From Jacaranda mimosifolia (lineage: Eukaryota > Streptophyta > Magnoliopsida > Lamiales > Bignoniaceae), in contig CM032117.1 in assembly GCA_018894105.1 (NCBI GenBank), positions 1,391,501-1,455,500 on the forward strand: 64,000 nt of DNA. The letters are read 5' to 3'. Below are positions 10,784-23,003 of the stretch, piece by piece. The notes beneath the pieces were generated by a model that was not told where the DNA came from, did not search any database, and saw only the letters and a program-made list of their open reading frames with translations. Position 1 is the first letter of the stretch, and every line of letters starts with the position of its first letter. The position numbers and the translations under genes were made by a program.

Positions 10784-11404
10784 ATACATATATATATATG
10801 TATATAATATCAAAAATTAATTAAAGATTTTGTCAAAATCTTGGGTAACCATTGAAGAGTAGTTTACAGCTTCAATAGTCAAACAAAGGGGAAAATTATT
10901 TTTTAAATGGGCAGCTGACGCAGGATTATCTTCTATAATTAAGAGGTCTGATTATGTTAGTCAATAGTTAAATTAGGACAATTAATTGCATTAATCTTTA
11001 ATGATGATGATGATGATGATGGATCCACCTTGCTCAAATGTCAATCAACATGAAAATCCTTAATTTGAAGTCGGCCTCGGGGCATGATTTAGATCTAATT
11101 TCAGTAACATGCAATTTCGTTTAAAACCGAGGTTGGCACATGCTATTTCTAATTTAATAACTACACTTCCTCCTATTATGCTGTTGTGTTCATATTATAA
11201 TTTCTAAACTCCTTTTTTTTGTTGAATTTTCATAGTCCCCTTGTCATTATATTATTTTGTCGAGATTTACCCATTCACATTGGAGTTTAACTTTGGAATT
11301 GGGGGAGATATTCTTTTTCCCTTTGTTTGGGAAAACAAAATCTATATTTCACTAGAAAAGTGGAGTTAAGCAAGAACAAAGAGATAATATCAATTGAATA
11401 TTTA
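10784..11404. other. Intergenic, no gene seen
   Basis: AT-rich; contains a TA microsatellite near 10790-10806 and (GAT)n at about 11002-11021. No coding frame. Confidence 0.5.
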
Positions 11405-12277
11405 AGAGTTAATTGCAAAAAATACCCCTGTGAAATGTCTAATTAGCAAAAAGCCCCTCCTGATATTGAAATCAGCAAAAAAAACTCCTTGTGTCAGTGT
11501 TTTCTTTGCTCACCGCACCCAACTATGCTTTACTAATTGAATAGGTGTAACTTGACGTAAATACCCCTTGTCTACTTGTCAAATGTAATGCATACAACAT
11601 AAAGTTACTTCATGATCAACTAATAATTCTTTGGTGGAAGCAATCATCTCATAAGTGCATACAAATAATCAGACTATACAAGAAGTTTTTCTGTATTTGT
11701 CTTTATATTTCTAAGCAACATATTTTTGTGTTTGTCTCTTCATATTGAAATAAAAAAAAGAAAATTGCCAATAAAATGAAAAATGTCTCATTGCTAGTTG
11801 TTTCCTAGCAGGAAATTTCATCTTTAAGTATCAAACATGAGTTTAATTTGAAAAAAAATCTATAACATAGAAAATAAGAATTCCTTGCAAAATATTATTA
11901 TAACTTCTAGCATAGATGAAGTGAGCTTGAGCCATCAATTCCACTTGGCTTTGCAAGCTTAAATTGCTTGAGGACAACTTTGCTTAAGTTCATAACTCAT
12001 GGGGGGTTTTGGCAATTCGAAATAACACATGATTTTTTATCTTTTTTTGCAATTAACTCTGAACAAAAAGATCCAAAAAGGGTAAAAATGATTTTTTGGT
12101 TGACAAATACAATTACTAGTCACATACCATGCCCGTGTATAACAACAATAATCAAGAAGAACATAAAATGCCTTTGACTATATAACACAAGGGATTTTTT
12201 GATAATTAAAATTATATAAAGGAATAATTAATTGCATATGAGACATTTAACATGGAGAGTTTTTGCAATTGTCTCGA
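11405..12277. mobile_element. Degenerate TIR element (about 870 bp), no transposase
   Basis: The left end (TTAATTGCAAAAAATACCCC, then TGTGAAATGTCT) matches the reverse complement of the right end (CAATTGCAAAAACTCTCC, then ATGTTAAATGTCT). A second inner block also matches: ATCAGCAAAAAAAACTCCTT with GTGTCAG on the left, against ATCAAAAAATCCCTTGTGTT from the right. The match is spread over about 95 bases per end. The interior is non-coding. Superfamily unassigned. Confidence 0.55.
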
Positions 12278-13609
12278 ATATTAAATATCTTTAGTTTAAT
12301 TCTTTCTTACACAAGTTATCTCTTGCAAGTTGGGGTTATTATTATTACCCAAATAGAGTAACTAGTAACTTCTTTTCCCACTGCAAGTCAGCGCAAGTAC
12401 GATGTACAAATTGGTCAACTTGAACGCAATTATTATTTTTTTCAACTTTTTAAAAAATAATTGAATTTTCAGTCCTAAATGCGTGAGTGTGAATGGCTGA
12501 ATGCTAGTCTTAAGGGCACAAGACTCTTCTTTTTCTAGTCAAACACATTATAAAATAATTAAATATAAAAGATAAAAGTGGTTCATAATATTAGCCACCC
12601 TTTTCTTTTTTTTTTCATTTAATATTTTGGGTAAAATGAGCCATATAACATTTAGGTTTACTGAAGGATAAAAACCATAGGGCAGACAAGAAGTCGGAAG
12701 GTTCATGCATGTTCCTGGTACATACACGCCCGAGAAGCTGAGAATGTAAATGACGAATACATATTAGAGGTGGGAGTGGGGTGGCACGTGACAGTGGAAG
12801 AAGCAAACGTGGAAGCCATGTGAGTGGGCTGGGCTGTGCTAAGAGAATCTTTGGTCAAAATAGTCATTTAATTACTGACCACGCTTGCCTTCAAAATCAA
12901 GCCCCCCTTAAATCGAAATACTAACTCTCAACCCAGTATCAATACTATATTATTTTTATAAATAAAATATAAAATTTAAAGTTCAAATCTTAAATAATCT
13001 AAATGTGTGTGTATATATATATATGTAAATAAATTAAAAAAAAACAATACGGTTCCACTTAAATATATACAAGATAGTATAAATTACTCTATTTTCAATT
13101 TCATTTTACAAAACATATTGTTATCAAATATATTTGATTTATAATTGATTAGTTTTATGAATCATATCAAATATGTTTAATAGTTATTTATAATTATTTG
13201 TTAGTTGATGTATTGGGAAAATACCACGAGTAATAATGACTTTTGCAATTTGCAAGCAACAAGAACAAGTATGACTATAGCTTTATATTCTATCCCAACA
13301 AAGGTGCCAATCCAAATGAGAAAAAAACCACTAACTTATCTTGACTTTAACTAATTTAGCCTATGCTTTGACAAGCAAAGGGATCATCACAATTCAACAC
13401 ACTATCTTACCTAATAATTTGAACAAAAATATTTAAAAAAAAAAAAACGTAAAAGCACACATCACAAGGGAAATATTGCTATCTCCCCCATTTATATTAC
13501 AAAAGATAAAAAAATGGAGGAAAAAAAGAAAAAAAGAGATGTTGATTAGTGATTCTTCTTTTCTTTCTTTTTGCTCGGATATTGGAAGAAAACCCGACCC
13601 GCCCTCGGA
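12278..13609. other. Intergenic, downstream of the auxin carrier gene
   Basis: No gene is visible. The region has a TA microsatellite near 13011-13025 and A-runs. The part adjoining 13610 is the 3' untranslated region of the minus-strand auxin carrier gene. Confidence 0.5.
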
Positions 13610-16371
13610 TTAATGGTGGGGTGGTGGCGCTGTTGGGTGGGCGGGTGCTGGAGGTTTACATTGATAGCACTTAGCAAACAGCCCAAATGTGTCAACTTGT
13701 CTCACAAAGTTGGTCACGCTTGCCCACCCGCCAAACCCGAACCCGACCACAAATATCCAGATCACCACAAAGGTGTTAATTGCATACATGGCTGTCCAGC
13801 TTGGCATGAAGAAAGGTGGCTTCTCAGCAGCATTCTGAAATGAAATCAACCAACAATTAAAAATCAAGTCTTTCTAAGTACTTCCGAACCTAAGACATAC
13901 TACATTAACACTTGGAAAAATTAAAGTTACCTGACGAGCAGAGGCTTTCCTATAAGTGAGCATATGGGCGAGGGCTGGGATGATGTAGACGGTGAAGCTC
14001 ACCAAAAGGGCTCCAACCGCGGAATTTATGGGGCCGAAGAATGGGAATATGATCGCCAAGAACCATATTGGTATCACAACCGGCAGCCTCACAAGTGCCC
14101 TCAAACACATGCTTCTTGTGTCGTGCATTCCAATCACCTTCTCCCACACGAAGTATAGTGGTGTACATGCGAACCCAAATGTGATAAACTGTGGACATTT
14201 CACAGGTCAGTGTTATCAAAAAATGGACTTCGAACCTAACTCAGGATATGAGAATTGTCCAAGACTACTACTTATTTATTTAACTGATATAGGAACTAAC
14301 AATTAGTTTCATTAATACTAATAAACCATACTCATATTTAATTTGATATGCACTTATAGCTAGACCATGAGCAATGATATTATTCTACATTATGTGTGTA
14401 TTTTAGTTGTACAAGAAGTCGGTAGAAGACCTGGTGAATGAGCATAAGGACAACGGCAGCATCGCGCCAGCGGGTCTTGGGGAGGAGGGAAAATGCGTTG
14501 GCGTGGTTGAGGAGCTGATCGCCGAAAGCCCAATAGACGGCAGACGCCGACGGTAGGGTTAGAGTGAAAACATAGAGCGTGGCCAATAAGTAAATGTACT
14601 TGAACTTTTGGGGTTTCCACATAGCATGCATGATTTCCCTGTGAATTTTTTTTAACCAGCAGTGAAAAATATGAATCAAGTTAGGGTAATTATAAAGTAA
14701 TGAACTACATAAATAAATATCATAAAGACAGGAATCTAACTGTTGGAGTATTCCTTTTTACAACTGGAAATATTGTGCAATTATTGTGGGAGTACTTTTC
14801 AGATGATGGGCACTGGGCTTTCTACATGATAGGGGTTCAATGTCCAAACTACCCTCTAGGAAGAACATGTAAAAAATAATTGTTTTACAAATTGAAAACT
14901 CAAGATCAGGTGGCAGAAACCTTTACTAGTGTTTTGCTTTTCTTTATATCTTTTAACTAATCCAGCAAAGAAAGGAAAAGTAGTTTCTATGATTCTGTCT
15001 GTTTTAACAACCCCAGGTCGCCGGCAAAAGCTGCAATGAGATGCCGGGAAAGTACTGGAGCAAGAAGACATAAAAGCCTTGTTTGTTTTTAATTTTAATT
15101 TTTTATAATTTCATTTATCTTGAATAATTATTTCTCACGGAAGAAGATAAAATTAGAAAAGAAAAGGGATGAAAAAGCTTACACTGTGACAGCATGTCCG
15201 CCAAATGTATACAATATGTTGGTGGCGCCGGTGAAGTACAGCACCAGCTTTTTGGGACCAGAGTGTTGCACATCATCAGCCTATTAAAAAATCCAGATTA
15301 AATACAAAAAAAAAAGAGGAGAAGAAAAAACAAAAGTGATTAACCTATAATGAGTGATAATAACTGATATTTATTTGCAATAGAAAAAGTCAACTTTAAT
15401 ACAGGCAGTATCTTTTGTAGTTACCTGGCCATGGACAAGAGCTGCTATAGTCAAGTACCAGGCCGTATAAGTGGTCATCCCAAGTCCTATAAAGGACCAG
15501 ATTCTGTAGTTGTGAAAAGAGGGAATAAAAACAGTAGTGGCACAGCAGGCTCCAAATATATAAGTCCATGTCCTCTTGTCCAGATGGTCATTTATGTAGT
15601 ATATGTTGCTGTAAGAAAAATATATATAAATTTCTTCATCAAGAATCAATCTTTTTGTGATTTAGAACTCAAGAGACTAAGTTTTGATGGTCACCTGGCA
15701 CAGCCTATAAGTTGTATGACAGATCCAAATAGAAGGAAAGTGCAGTTGAAAGCCAAACCCAATGCTTTCCAGTATGGACCGAGTAATCCATCCAGCACTT
15801 CAAACCACTGGATTTTCAGAAAATAAATTAATAATCTGAAATGGGCTTTTTTTTTTTTTTTTCGGTTGGTATTTTAGTTTTTGATGCCGGAGAAAATGAA
15901 CAAACCTGAATGACATGGTTTTTGAAGCTAACACCTTCTTTCTCCTTTCGACTTCTATACTCAATGTATAAAACACTGATGAGATAAGCTGTCCAGCTGC
16001 CAAGCAGACCGTAGAAAATTTGGAAAACAATTCCAGACAGCAATCCAAGTTGAGAGAAAGAGTATGGAAGTGTGAGCAGCACTTGTGCAACCTACGATGG
16101 AAATGATCAAACATCATAGTATTAGTTAAAACCAAAACAAGAATCTTTTAACCTGTTAGGTAGAAAAGAATCAAAAGATTATAAATGTACATACTTGGTT
16201 GGAAGAACAACTGAACCAGGCATCCCAGGCGGAGCCGCCGTGCCAGAGGATGTTTCTAAAGCTGAAAACGGAATGCTCCTCCAGTTTCTCATCGTCCTTG
16301 CCGCCGCCGTCGTGTTCAGTTTCATTGAAGTTGGAGACAATAGCTTCCTCTGCTTGCTTCTGAGCCAACAT
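13610..16371 (-). CDS. LAX1: AUX1/LAX auxin influx carrier, 8 exons, 482 aa
   Basis: Eight GT-AG exons on the minus strand join to 1449 nt: 16371-16195, 16091-15906, 15807-15695, 15608-15425, 15280-15183, 14638-14431, 14188-13931 and 13834-13610 (TAA). The product starts MLAQKQAEEAIVSNFNETEH. Family hallmarks appear in order: LWHGGSAWDAWFSCSSNQ, LLTLPYSFSQLGLLSG, GSWTAYLISVLYIEYRSRKE, DKRTWTYIFGACCATTVFIP, NYRIWSF, TGATNILYTFGGHAVTVEIM, LPSASAVYWAFGDQLLNH, FITFGFACTPLYFVWEK, VDTFGLFAKCYQCKPP. AUX1/LAX proteins are amino-acid/auxin-permease-family plasma-membrane proton symporters importing IAA, with 11 transmembrane helices and about 480 residues. The exon number equals that of AUX1. The N-terminus and the AHPTAPPPHH tail place it in the AUX1/LAX1 clade rather than LAX2/LAX3, so the symbol is a clade assignment. 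All splice phases agree and no lesion is seen. Confidence 0.95.
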
Positions 16372-17060
16372 TGTATTCGATTTTCTACACTAAAAGAAAT
16401 TCTTGCAGATCTGGCAGCATACAAAAAAAACAAGACACCCAATGAGACAAAAGAAATGCCTAGAAACACCCCACGAAGGCCAAGAAAATTCCCCAGATCC
16501 AAAGCAAAACAAAATGAAAAAAAAATTCCCAAGTTTCACTTTCTGAAATACCTTGTTGTTTTGATGAGTCTTTTTCTTGAACCCAGATCTCAAAAACAAG
16601 AACAAAAGCACTCCCTTGATTGAACCAAGTCCAAATGTATGACCCCTCAGTTCTCTTACCAAAACAAGAATGAATAGAAAAGGCAGAAGGGAAGTTTTCT
16701 ATATACTGAACAAAAAGAGTGACAGTTCAAGGTTTCTTCATTCCAAGAATTGACAAAGAGAGAGCTTAACGAAGAAAGGACTTTTAATTAATGCCAGCCC
16801 AGGAATAATTGTACTCAGGCAAAAACCCAAAACTAAATGCGCTTATAAAAAAATCTCTGCAACGGCTTAAAGGCGGCGAGAAAGCCCTCAAAGCAGCAAA
16901 ATTTCAGCTGAGAAAACAGAGTTCTTTTTCCCTTCTTTATAGTGTTTTTGCAGAGAAGAGAAAAAGAGAGAGAGAGAGCAAAAGATGTTATTACAGACTA
17001 GTAGTGAGTGAGAGCAACAAAAGGGAAAAGGGGACTTTCTGCTACTAATAAAGCAGCTGA

Positions 17061-17070
17061 TATATATAAA
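17061..17070 (-). promoter_or_regulatory. Probable TATA box of the auxin carrier gene
   Basis: On the minus strand the bases read TTTATATATA. This implies a leader of about 650 nt before the ATG at 16371, including a CT-rich tract (minus strand) at about 16958-16979, typical of plant pyrimidine patches in 5' leaders. A 5'UTR intron cannot be excluded. Confidence 0.4.
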
Positions 17071-17071
17071 C

Positions 17072-20000
17072 ATTTAAAATAACTCGTGCTTGGTGGGGAA
17101 GTCTGCATTAATTACATAAATTTCTCTTTCTTTCTTCTTCTTTTTTTTTTTTTGGCCCTTTTTAATTTTTCCGTTTTGTCTTTCAAATTTCTACTCTCTT
17201 TTTCTTTTCTTCACTGTTTTCCACTTATGATTCGATTCTCGGTTTCGTTTAATAGTGTGAAAATCGAGAGATTTTGGGTCCTCAGTTCCCACTCAGTACC
17301 ATGGATCACGCTCCCTTTTTATAGGACCCTGTAACCATATAAACTGTCCTATTTCCAACGGGAAAAAAGGAAAAAAGATACAAAAATTGTTGAAATATTT
17401 GAAAATGTTCATAAATGCATGAAACTGAAAAAAAGAAAATTAAATAAAGAAATAAAACATCGTTGTACAAAATGAGATAAAGACGAGACATTTTCATTTT
17501 TAAATTTCCTTATGACTATGGTTGAATTTGACAAATGATTATCAAGTTACTTGAGTTGTCGTAAATGTAGGGAGGCAATTTCATTTCAAGGGGGGAAAAA
17601 GGCATAAGGGAAAAAGTCATTATGTCGTTTGTTGTAATTCTTGTCATTTAGTAATGTGAAAAAATGACAAATTTGTTTGTCAAATGTTGAAATAATCTAA
17701 ATATTTTACTATTTCATCTATCTCAAATTAATTATTTTATTATTTTATCTATAGTATTAGTAAAGCGTCTATCCCCTTTTTGGTATATTTTCATATGATA
17801 TACGAAAAATGTTCACTTCTTTTCTTTAATTCTCATAACTACAATTTATGCAGTAACAATCATTTTTACAACTCACACATTTTATACTCACAATTAGAAT
17901 ATATTATAATTTTTGTGTCATTACACTAAAAAACTAAATAATATCAAATGTGACTTAAAAAACTAATATTATAATAAAAATAAATATTCATTTTATTTAT
18001 TATTTACTATAAAAGTCTTAACACATGGATTGAATGTGCCAAAATTATTAGTTCCAATAGAGATTGAATTTTAGAAAGAGAGTTGCTTTCTTCTTGATTA
18101 AGTTGTACACATCTTTTCTATTTTTATTTTTTTTTAAATTGGTGAATGTTAGAATTTGATACATTAAATAGTCATAATTAGAGTTTATATCAGGACACAA
18201 ATAGGCTATATGAAAAAATATGAACATGAGATAATAAGATGTTCAAAGTGCGAACGTGAAAGAATGTAATTATCACATGTAGGCCTTCCGACCAAACCCA
18301 ACATATTTACTTTCAGCTCCATTATTTCATTTTTAAGTTTTTCTTTAGCTCTTCAAGCCAGCCGATCAACTTGCAGCTGCACGCCTGAAGCCCCTCTAGG
18401 ACATTAAACAGTTAGGTACTGTAATAATTTTCTCTTTGTCTAATTTTTAAAAATAAATTAAATAAAACTTGTATGTCCAAAAGATGCACTGATGAGGGTA
18501 CTTGACAAGCCCCCACTTAAAAGATCACTTTGCCATTAAAAGTTTTGTAAATATTTTAACATAATAAATATCTATTTTTTTTTTATTAGAATTTCGATCA
18601 AACCCATGATAAGATTCGATATATACATCGTTAATCTGAACGAGATCTAATCCATGCACTAATTCTAGATGGCCCTATATAAAAAGAACATTTAACAACT
18701 GTAAAAATAGGACATCCTAATGTTAACATGTGATACACTTTTTATTTAAGTTTTACTTGAATTCTTAAATATTCCTTCGATGTTCTTGAATTTAATTTAA
18801 GTATTGGAGGGCGTTGATTGAAAATAATTTCAATTAGTATGATTTGTGTTTTATATTTAAGTCAAAAATTGAAGAAATATTTATTCAAATTTAAATCAAT
18901 GTCAAGATTATATCCAAAACTCAAGCTTGAGCTAGATACCCAGGATCCAGAGTCGCATCATACACCAATGCTTCTATAAGAAAATCTCTAACAAATTATA
19001 TTTGAATAGCCACTCTAATGCAATAGTTGGAAGTGGCTCAAGCCGTAATAGTGGTCTTCAGCAGCTAGCCAAAAACCGATTACGTTCACATATCAAAAGG
19101 CAAAAACACAGAACACGCGCGCAATGAAGCCCCCAGCCCCACTTCATCGCCGGCTCACGATTTAGAAACGTTTTTTTTTTAAACGGCTCCAAATGGCCCT
19201 GTTGACGGCGCGAGGTCCCATCCCCATCCGTTGAACGCCCGCCACCCTCTTAGATTTAACCTTTTCTTTTCCCACTTTTTTTTATTTAATTGATAAGGCT
19301 AAAGAAAGAATGCTAATTATAGGAAAGGAAGAACAATTGGGAGTTTAATATATTTATTAGTAGGAATAAATCATAATTAATGAGGAAAAAGAACAAATTA
19401 CCAAGACTTTAATTTTCCTTTTTTCGATGAAAATAAATAATAAAAAATTGTAACCCCATAATTAATGCAAAGTGATTATTTTATGCAGCGATGGCATAAT
19501 TAATGTGCATAACAGAATTGATAGAGATTTAAGTAATATTTTTCTTTCTATAACTTTGTGATTAATATTACTATTCTTACTATATTATGACGTAACAAAT
19601 TCGAGTGGCCTATGACTATGTCTGATGTGATGAGACCACCACCGACCGGCAACTAATGGTGGCGATAGTGGCGGCTGCCGCCGCCACCATGGAGGCATTG
19701 TGTGGTGTGAATGGGCAACATGTACAGATTTCGGGGCCTGAAAATTAGTATCAGCCATGTTAAAGGGAAAATGTGCCACGTTGACACTGAAAATCCCAGC
19801 AAATTAATTAAAGTGTAAACTTTATTTTAAAATCCTTTTATCTAAAATACCTTTTTTTTTAATTTTAATCTTATTTATTGCGGTGAGTCCCACTGGCCAC
19901 TAAATTAGTTTTGACGAGCAATTGAGGTGCAGAAATGCTGTAAGCCAATGAAAAAAGAGCCCTCTATATTTAGTGAACCAAAAAAATATTTTATGGGAAT

Positions 20001-21556
20001 TTTGAATTGGGGGATTAGTGGGGGAAGCAATGATTAAGAAAATACATTTTTAGGGCACGAGGGGGATCAAATCTCGGAATTGTGCTCCGCAGTTGCTCCT
20101 CACATGGGTCCCTCAATTACTGCTTGTAACCCACTTTGATAAAATTTTCACTTTCACTTACCAACAACACATGCTTGTGCCATACATCCATTGCTAAATT
20201 TCTTAAATAAGGAATAATTATTTTGATTTTATTTTAAAATACAAATGCGTATTTAGGTTAGTTATTTATTTAAGCACACATGCAGAAGATATATACGATT
20301 CATTATAAAATTTTGCAGACGATGTTACTCGATCAGTTGACTCGTAGCTGAACTAGTTATTTACTTGACTATTCGGAACTCGATTTATTTCAGACAATAA
20401 AAATATAATTTGACTGAATAATTTTTTTAAAATTTTTAGAATTTTTGATAATGTTAGAGAAGAATAAAATTATTATTCCCCCAGAGTTAGAATAATTGGT
20501 ATCTTCGATTATGTCGTTGTTTTTGTTCTCAATAAGCCAAAATGAAATGGTCTTAGTTTTGAGTGCTATATGTGTGATTCACATATTGAAGTACAAAAGA
20601 GTAAGACATTATAATTGAAAAGAGATAAGCTAACTCACTCAAACAAGTGTAGGTGTAGTCAAAAAGTATTGGATTCTTATCCGACATCATATCAATCTTT
20701 TCTCACTTTATCAATGGTATAATTAGTGGGATTATTTTGTTAGTTATAGCTATCTTAAGTTCTCATTAATATCTTAATTAAGACTATAATTATTTTATTT
20801 TGAGGGGGGTGGGTAGGGGAATTTGTTCTCCCTCTTTCTACTAAATTAGTTTAGCTCCTAAGTCCTTTGACAATTATATTCTAATTTGTTCTTTTTCCTA
20901 AATTACCCACCTAATTACACTCTATATGCCTATTAATGGAAATTGAAAAAGACTGTCACATTGGGTGGTTTGTGGGTGTGCTGGTCACTCCTAAGTCAAC
21001 AACGAATATTGCATAATTTACCAACTTCGTAAGACTAAGATTTCATGCTTATGTCTCATCTCCAATAATTCAGCCACTATCATTATTGAAGCATCCTAAG
21101 AAGTAGACACAACTATTGTTAAAAGTTCAAAATAACCTTCTTTTATTTTCTTTGTCATGTCTTTTTAAATAATTTTTCTTTTCCTCCCTTTAGTATCGCG
21201 CGTGCTCACCCTTTTGAACATTTTTCCAGGACTTTCAAATCTTTTTTTCTTATTTTTTAAAGTATTTTTGTTGACCAAAAAAATTCAAAGGTCATATCTA
21301 TTTTTTGCTTGATTTAATGTATGATTCAGCGTACATATTTTCCACATCGGAAAGACGCACGTTCAACCCATTTGATTGAGTAACTTCGATACTTTTATCC
21401 CCATTCTAAATTCAAATATAAAGTCTCAAACTTTTTAAAGTACGATCTTTATTTTATGGAAAACGGTCAAATATATTTTAATCATTTAAGTAATATTACA
21501 AATTCATGAAATACGTATAAGTATAATCGTTATTATAAAATCACATTAAAGTTCTG
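17072..21556. other. Gene-poor intergenic DNA
   Basis: About 4.5 kb with no supported gene. Small GC-richer patches (about 19100-19250 and 19610-19700) have short frames but no recognisable protein. Around 17980-18050 a 70-base stretch resembles 58270-58345 ('taacacat...gccaaaatt'), suggesting a dispersed repeat. Confidence 0.5.
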
Positions 21557-21738
21557 TCATATGTGGCCCAATGGCATATGTTTATCTTATTATGTGGGAA
21601 ATCTCGAATTCGATTCAAATGGGTGCCTTATGTACATCGAAACTATACAATTTGTACTTCAATCTAATTTATTTGATTTCAATAGTTGAATAATATTATC
21701 TTGTCGAAAGGATAAATCGTTATTGTAAATTTTTCTCA
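21557..21738 (+). mobile_element. tRNA-derived SINE-like element, second copy
   Basis: Shares TGGCCCAA at the start, an internal box-B-like block (AATCTCGAATTCGATTC), and the 3' stretch 'aatttatttgattt...tcgaaaggataa' with the copy at 10590-10783, in the same orientation. Confidence 0.5.
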
Positions 21739-22650
21739 AAAAAAAAGAAAAGAAAGTACATTAATAATTATTACAAAAATAAATTAATACTCATATTAAG
21801 TAAGACTCAAATTTCATCGTATCTTGAGATGAGAATTTCTCGAGACAAAAATTTTTCTTCTTTTTCTTAAATTTTAACACTTAACAATCAAAAGTATTTA
21901 AGACAACAAGATAATATTGTACTCCGAATCATAAATATTCAAATTACTTTAACTTTCAATACATAATCAAACCAATACCCACATAATCATTTTATATTAA
22001 ATGTATCTCTATTTTTCTTTGACCTCCTATCATCCTAGCTAGAGTATCATTACCAGCATCTAAGCAAGCTCATGCAATCATCAAATTTAATGATTAACCC
22101 TCATAAACATTTGGTGGCTCCTACGCAAAATGCTCTTTTATGGGGATTGCTTTTTGCACCAACGTGCACAATTGAAACAAGGAATCTTTCATTTACATAA
22201 ATAAATAAATATATACATAAATAATATAAATATATATATTTATTTATGTACCTAACTTGGACTAGGATTTAATAGGGTTTGGGGGGAAAAAAAGAAGTGG
22301 GTTTTGTCCCGAAGACGCAAATTAATGCCTTTTGTAGTTACTACGTATTGTTTGCTCTTTAATTTCTCTATGCCAAAATGGCCTTTGGCTATATGTGATA
22401 TATGGTGCCCATTTTCAGACAATCTCCCTAAAACTTTCAAAAGGCATCTCAGAAATAAATAAATGGCTACAGCTAAAGCGATATGCAATAGCAAAGTGAA
22501 AGATTATCTTACGGATTATAAATATCATGTCGCAATTATATTAAATTGGGGAGTTTCACACATAATGTTAATTGTTATATTTATACTTAATCATTTACAA
22601 TTTAGTTAAATATATTATATATTTAATTGGACGATATAAAATTTCTTTAA

Positions 22651-22998
22651 TGATAGTGTCCCACATCGGTGAAATAAATAAGTTGTGGTCTCTATATATG
22701 GTATTGGGCAATCCTCACCTCTTGAGCTAGCTTTTGGGGTTGAGTTAGGCCCAATGTCCATTCTTTAACATGGTATCAGAGCCACCCATTCCCGATGTTG
22801 GGCTCCCCAGTATTGTTGAGCCACCCATTTCATGTCATTCCACCCTCCAGATGTTCATTCCTGGGCGTGCGCAGGGTGTGATAGTGTCCCACATCGGTGA
22901 AATAAATAAGTTGTGGTCTCTATATATGGTATTGGGCAATCCTCACCTCTTGAGCTAGCTTTTGGGATTGAGTTAGGCCCAACGTCCATTCTTTAACA
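22651..22998 (+). mobile_element. Intact TRIM retroelement (348 bp, 120-bp LTRs, 5-bp TSD)
   Basis: Two direct repeats of 120 bp (22651-22770 and 22879-22998) each begin TGATAGTGTCCCACATCGG and end TTCTTTAACA. I count two differences between them. The left repeat is followed directly by TGGTATCAGAGCC (22771-22783), the initiator-tRNA-Met primer binding site of plant retrotransposons. A GC-rich purine stretch (gcgcagggtg) precedes the right repeat. A 5-bp target duplication TTTAA flanks the unit (22646-22650, 22999-23003). The internal part is only about 108 bp and non-coding, so the element depends on proteins from other elements. Confidence 0.92.
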
Positions 22999-23003
22999 TT
23001 TAA

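Noticed and set aside
13571..16623. Numerous short frames around the auxin carrier, including GC-rich plus-strand ones
   Set aside because: All overlap the eight exons or introns of the carrier, whose splice model explains the coding signal completely.
17980..18060. Possible Helitron 3' ends at 17980-18050 and 58270-58345
   Set aside because: The two stretches resemble each other, but neither has a convincing hairpin or clear boundary, so they are noted only as a dispersed repeat.
19585..19779. GC-rich minus-strand frame rich in His, Pro and Trp
   Set aside because: Composition comes from a CCGCCACC-type repeat; no homology recognised and no gene structure around it.
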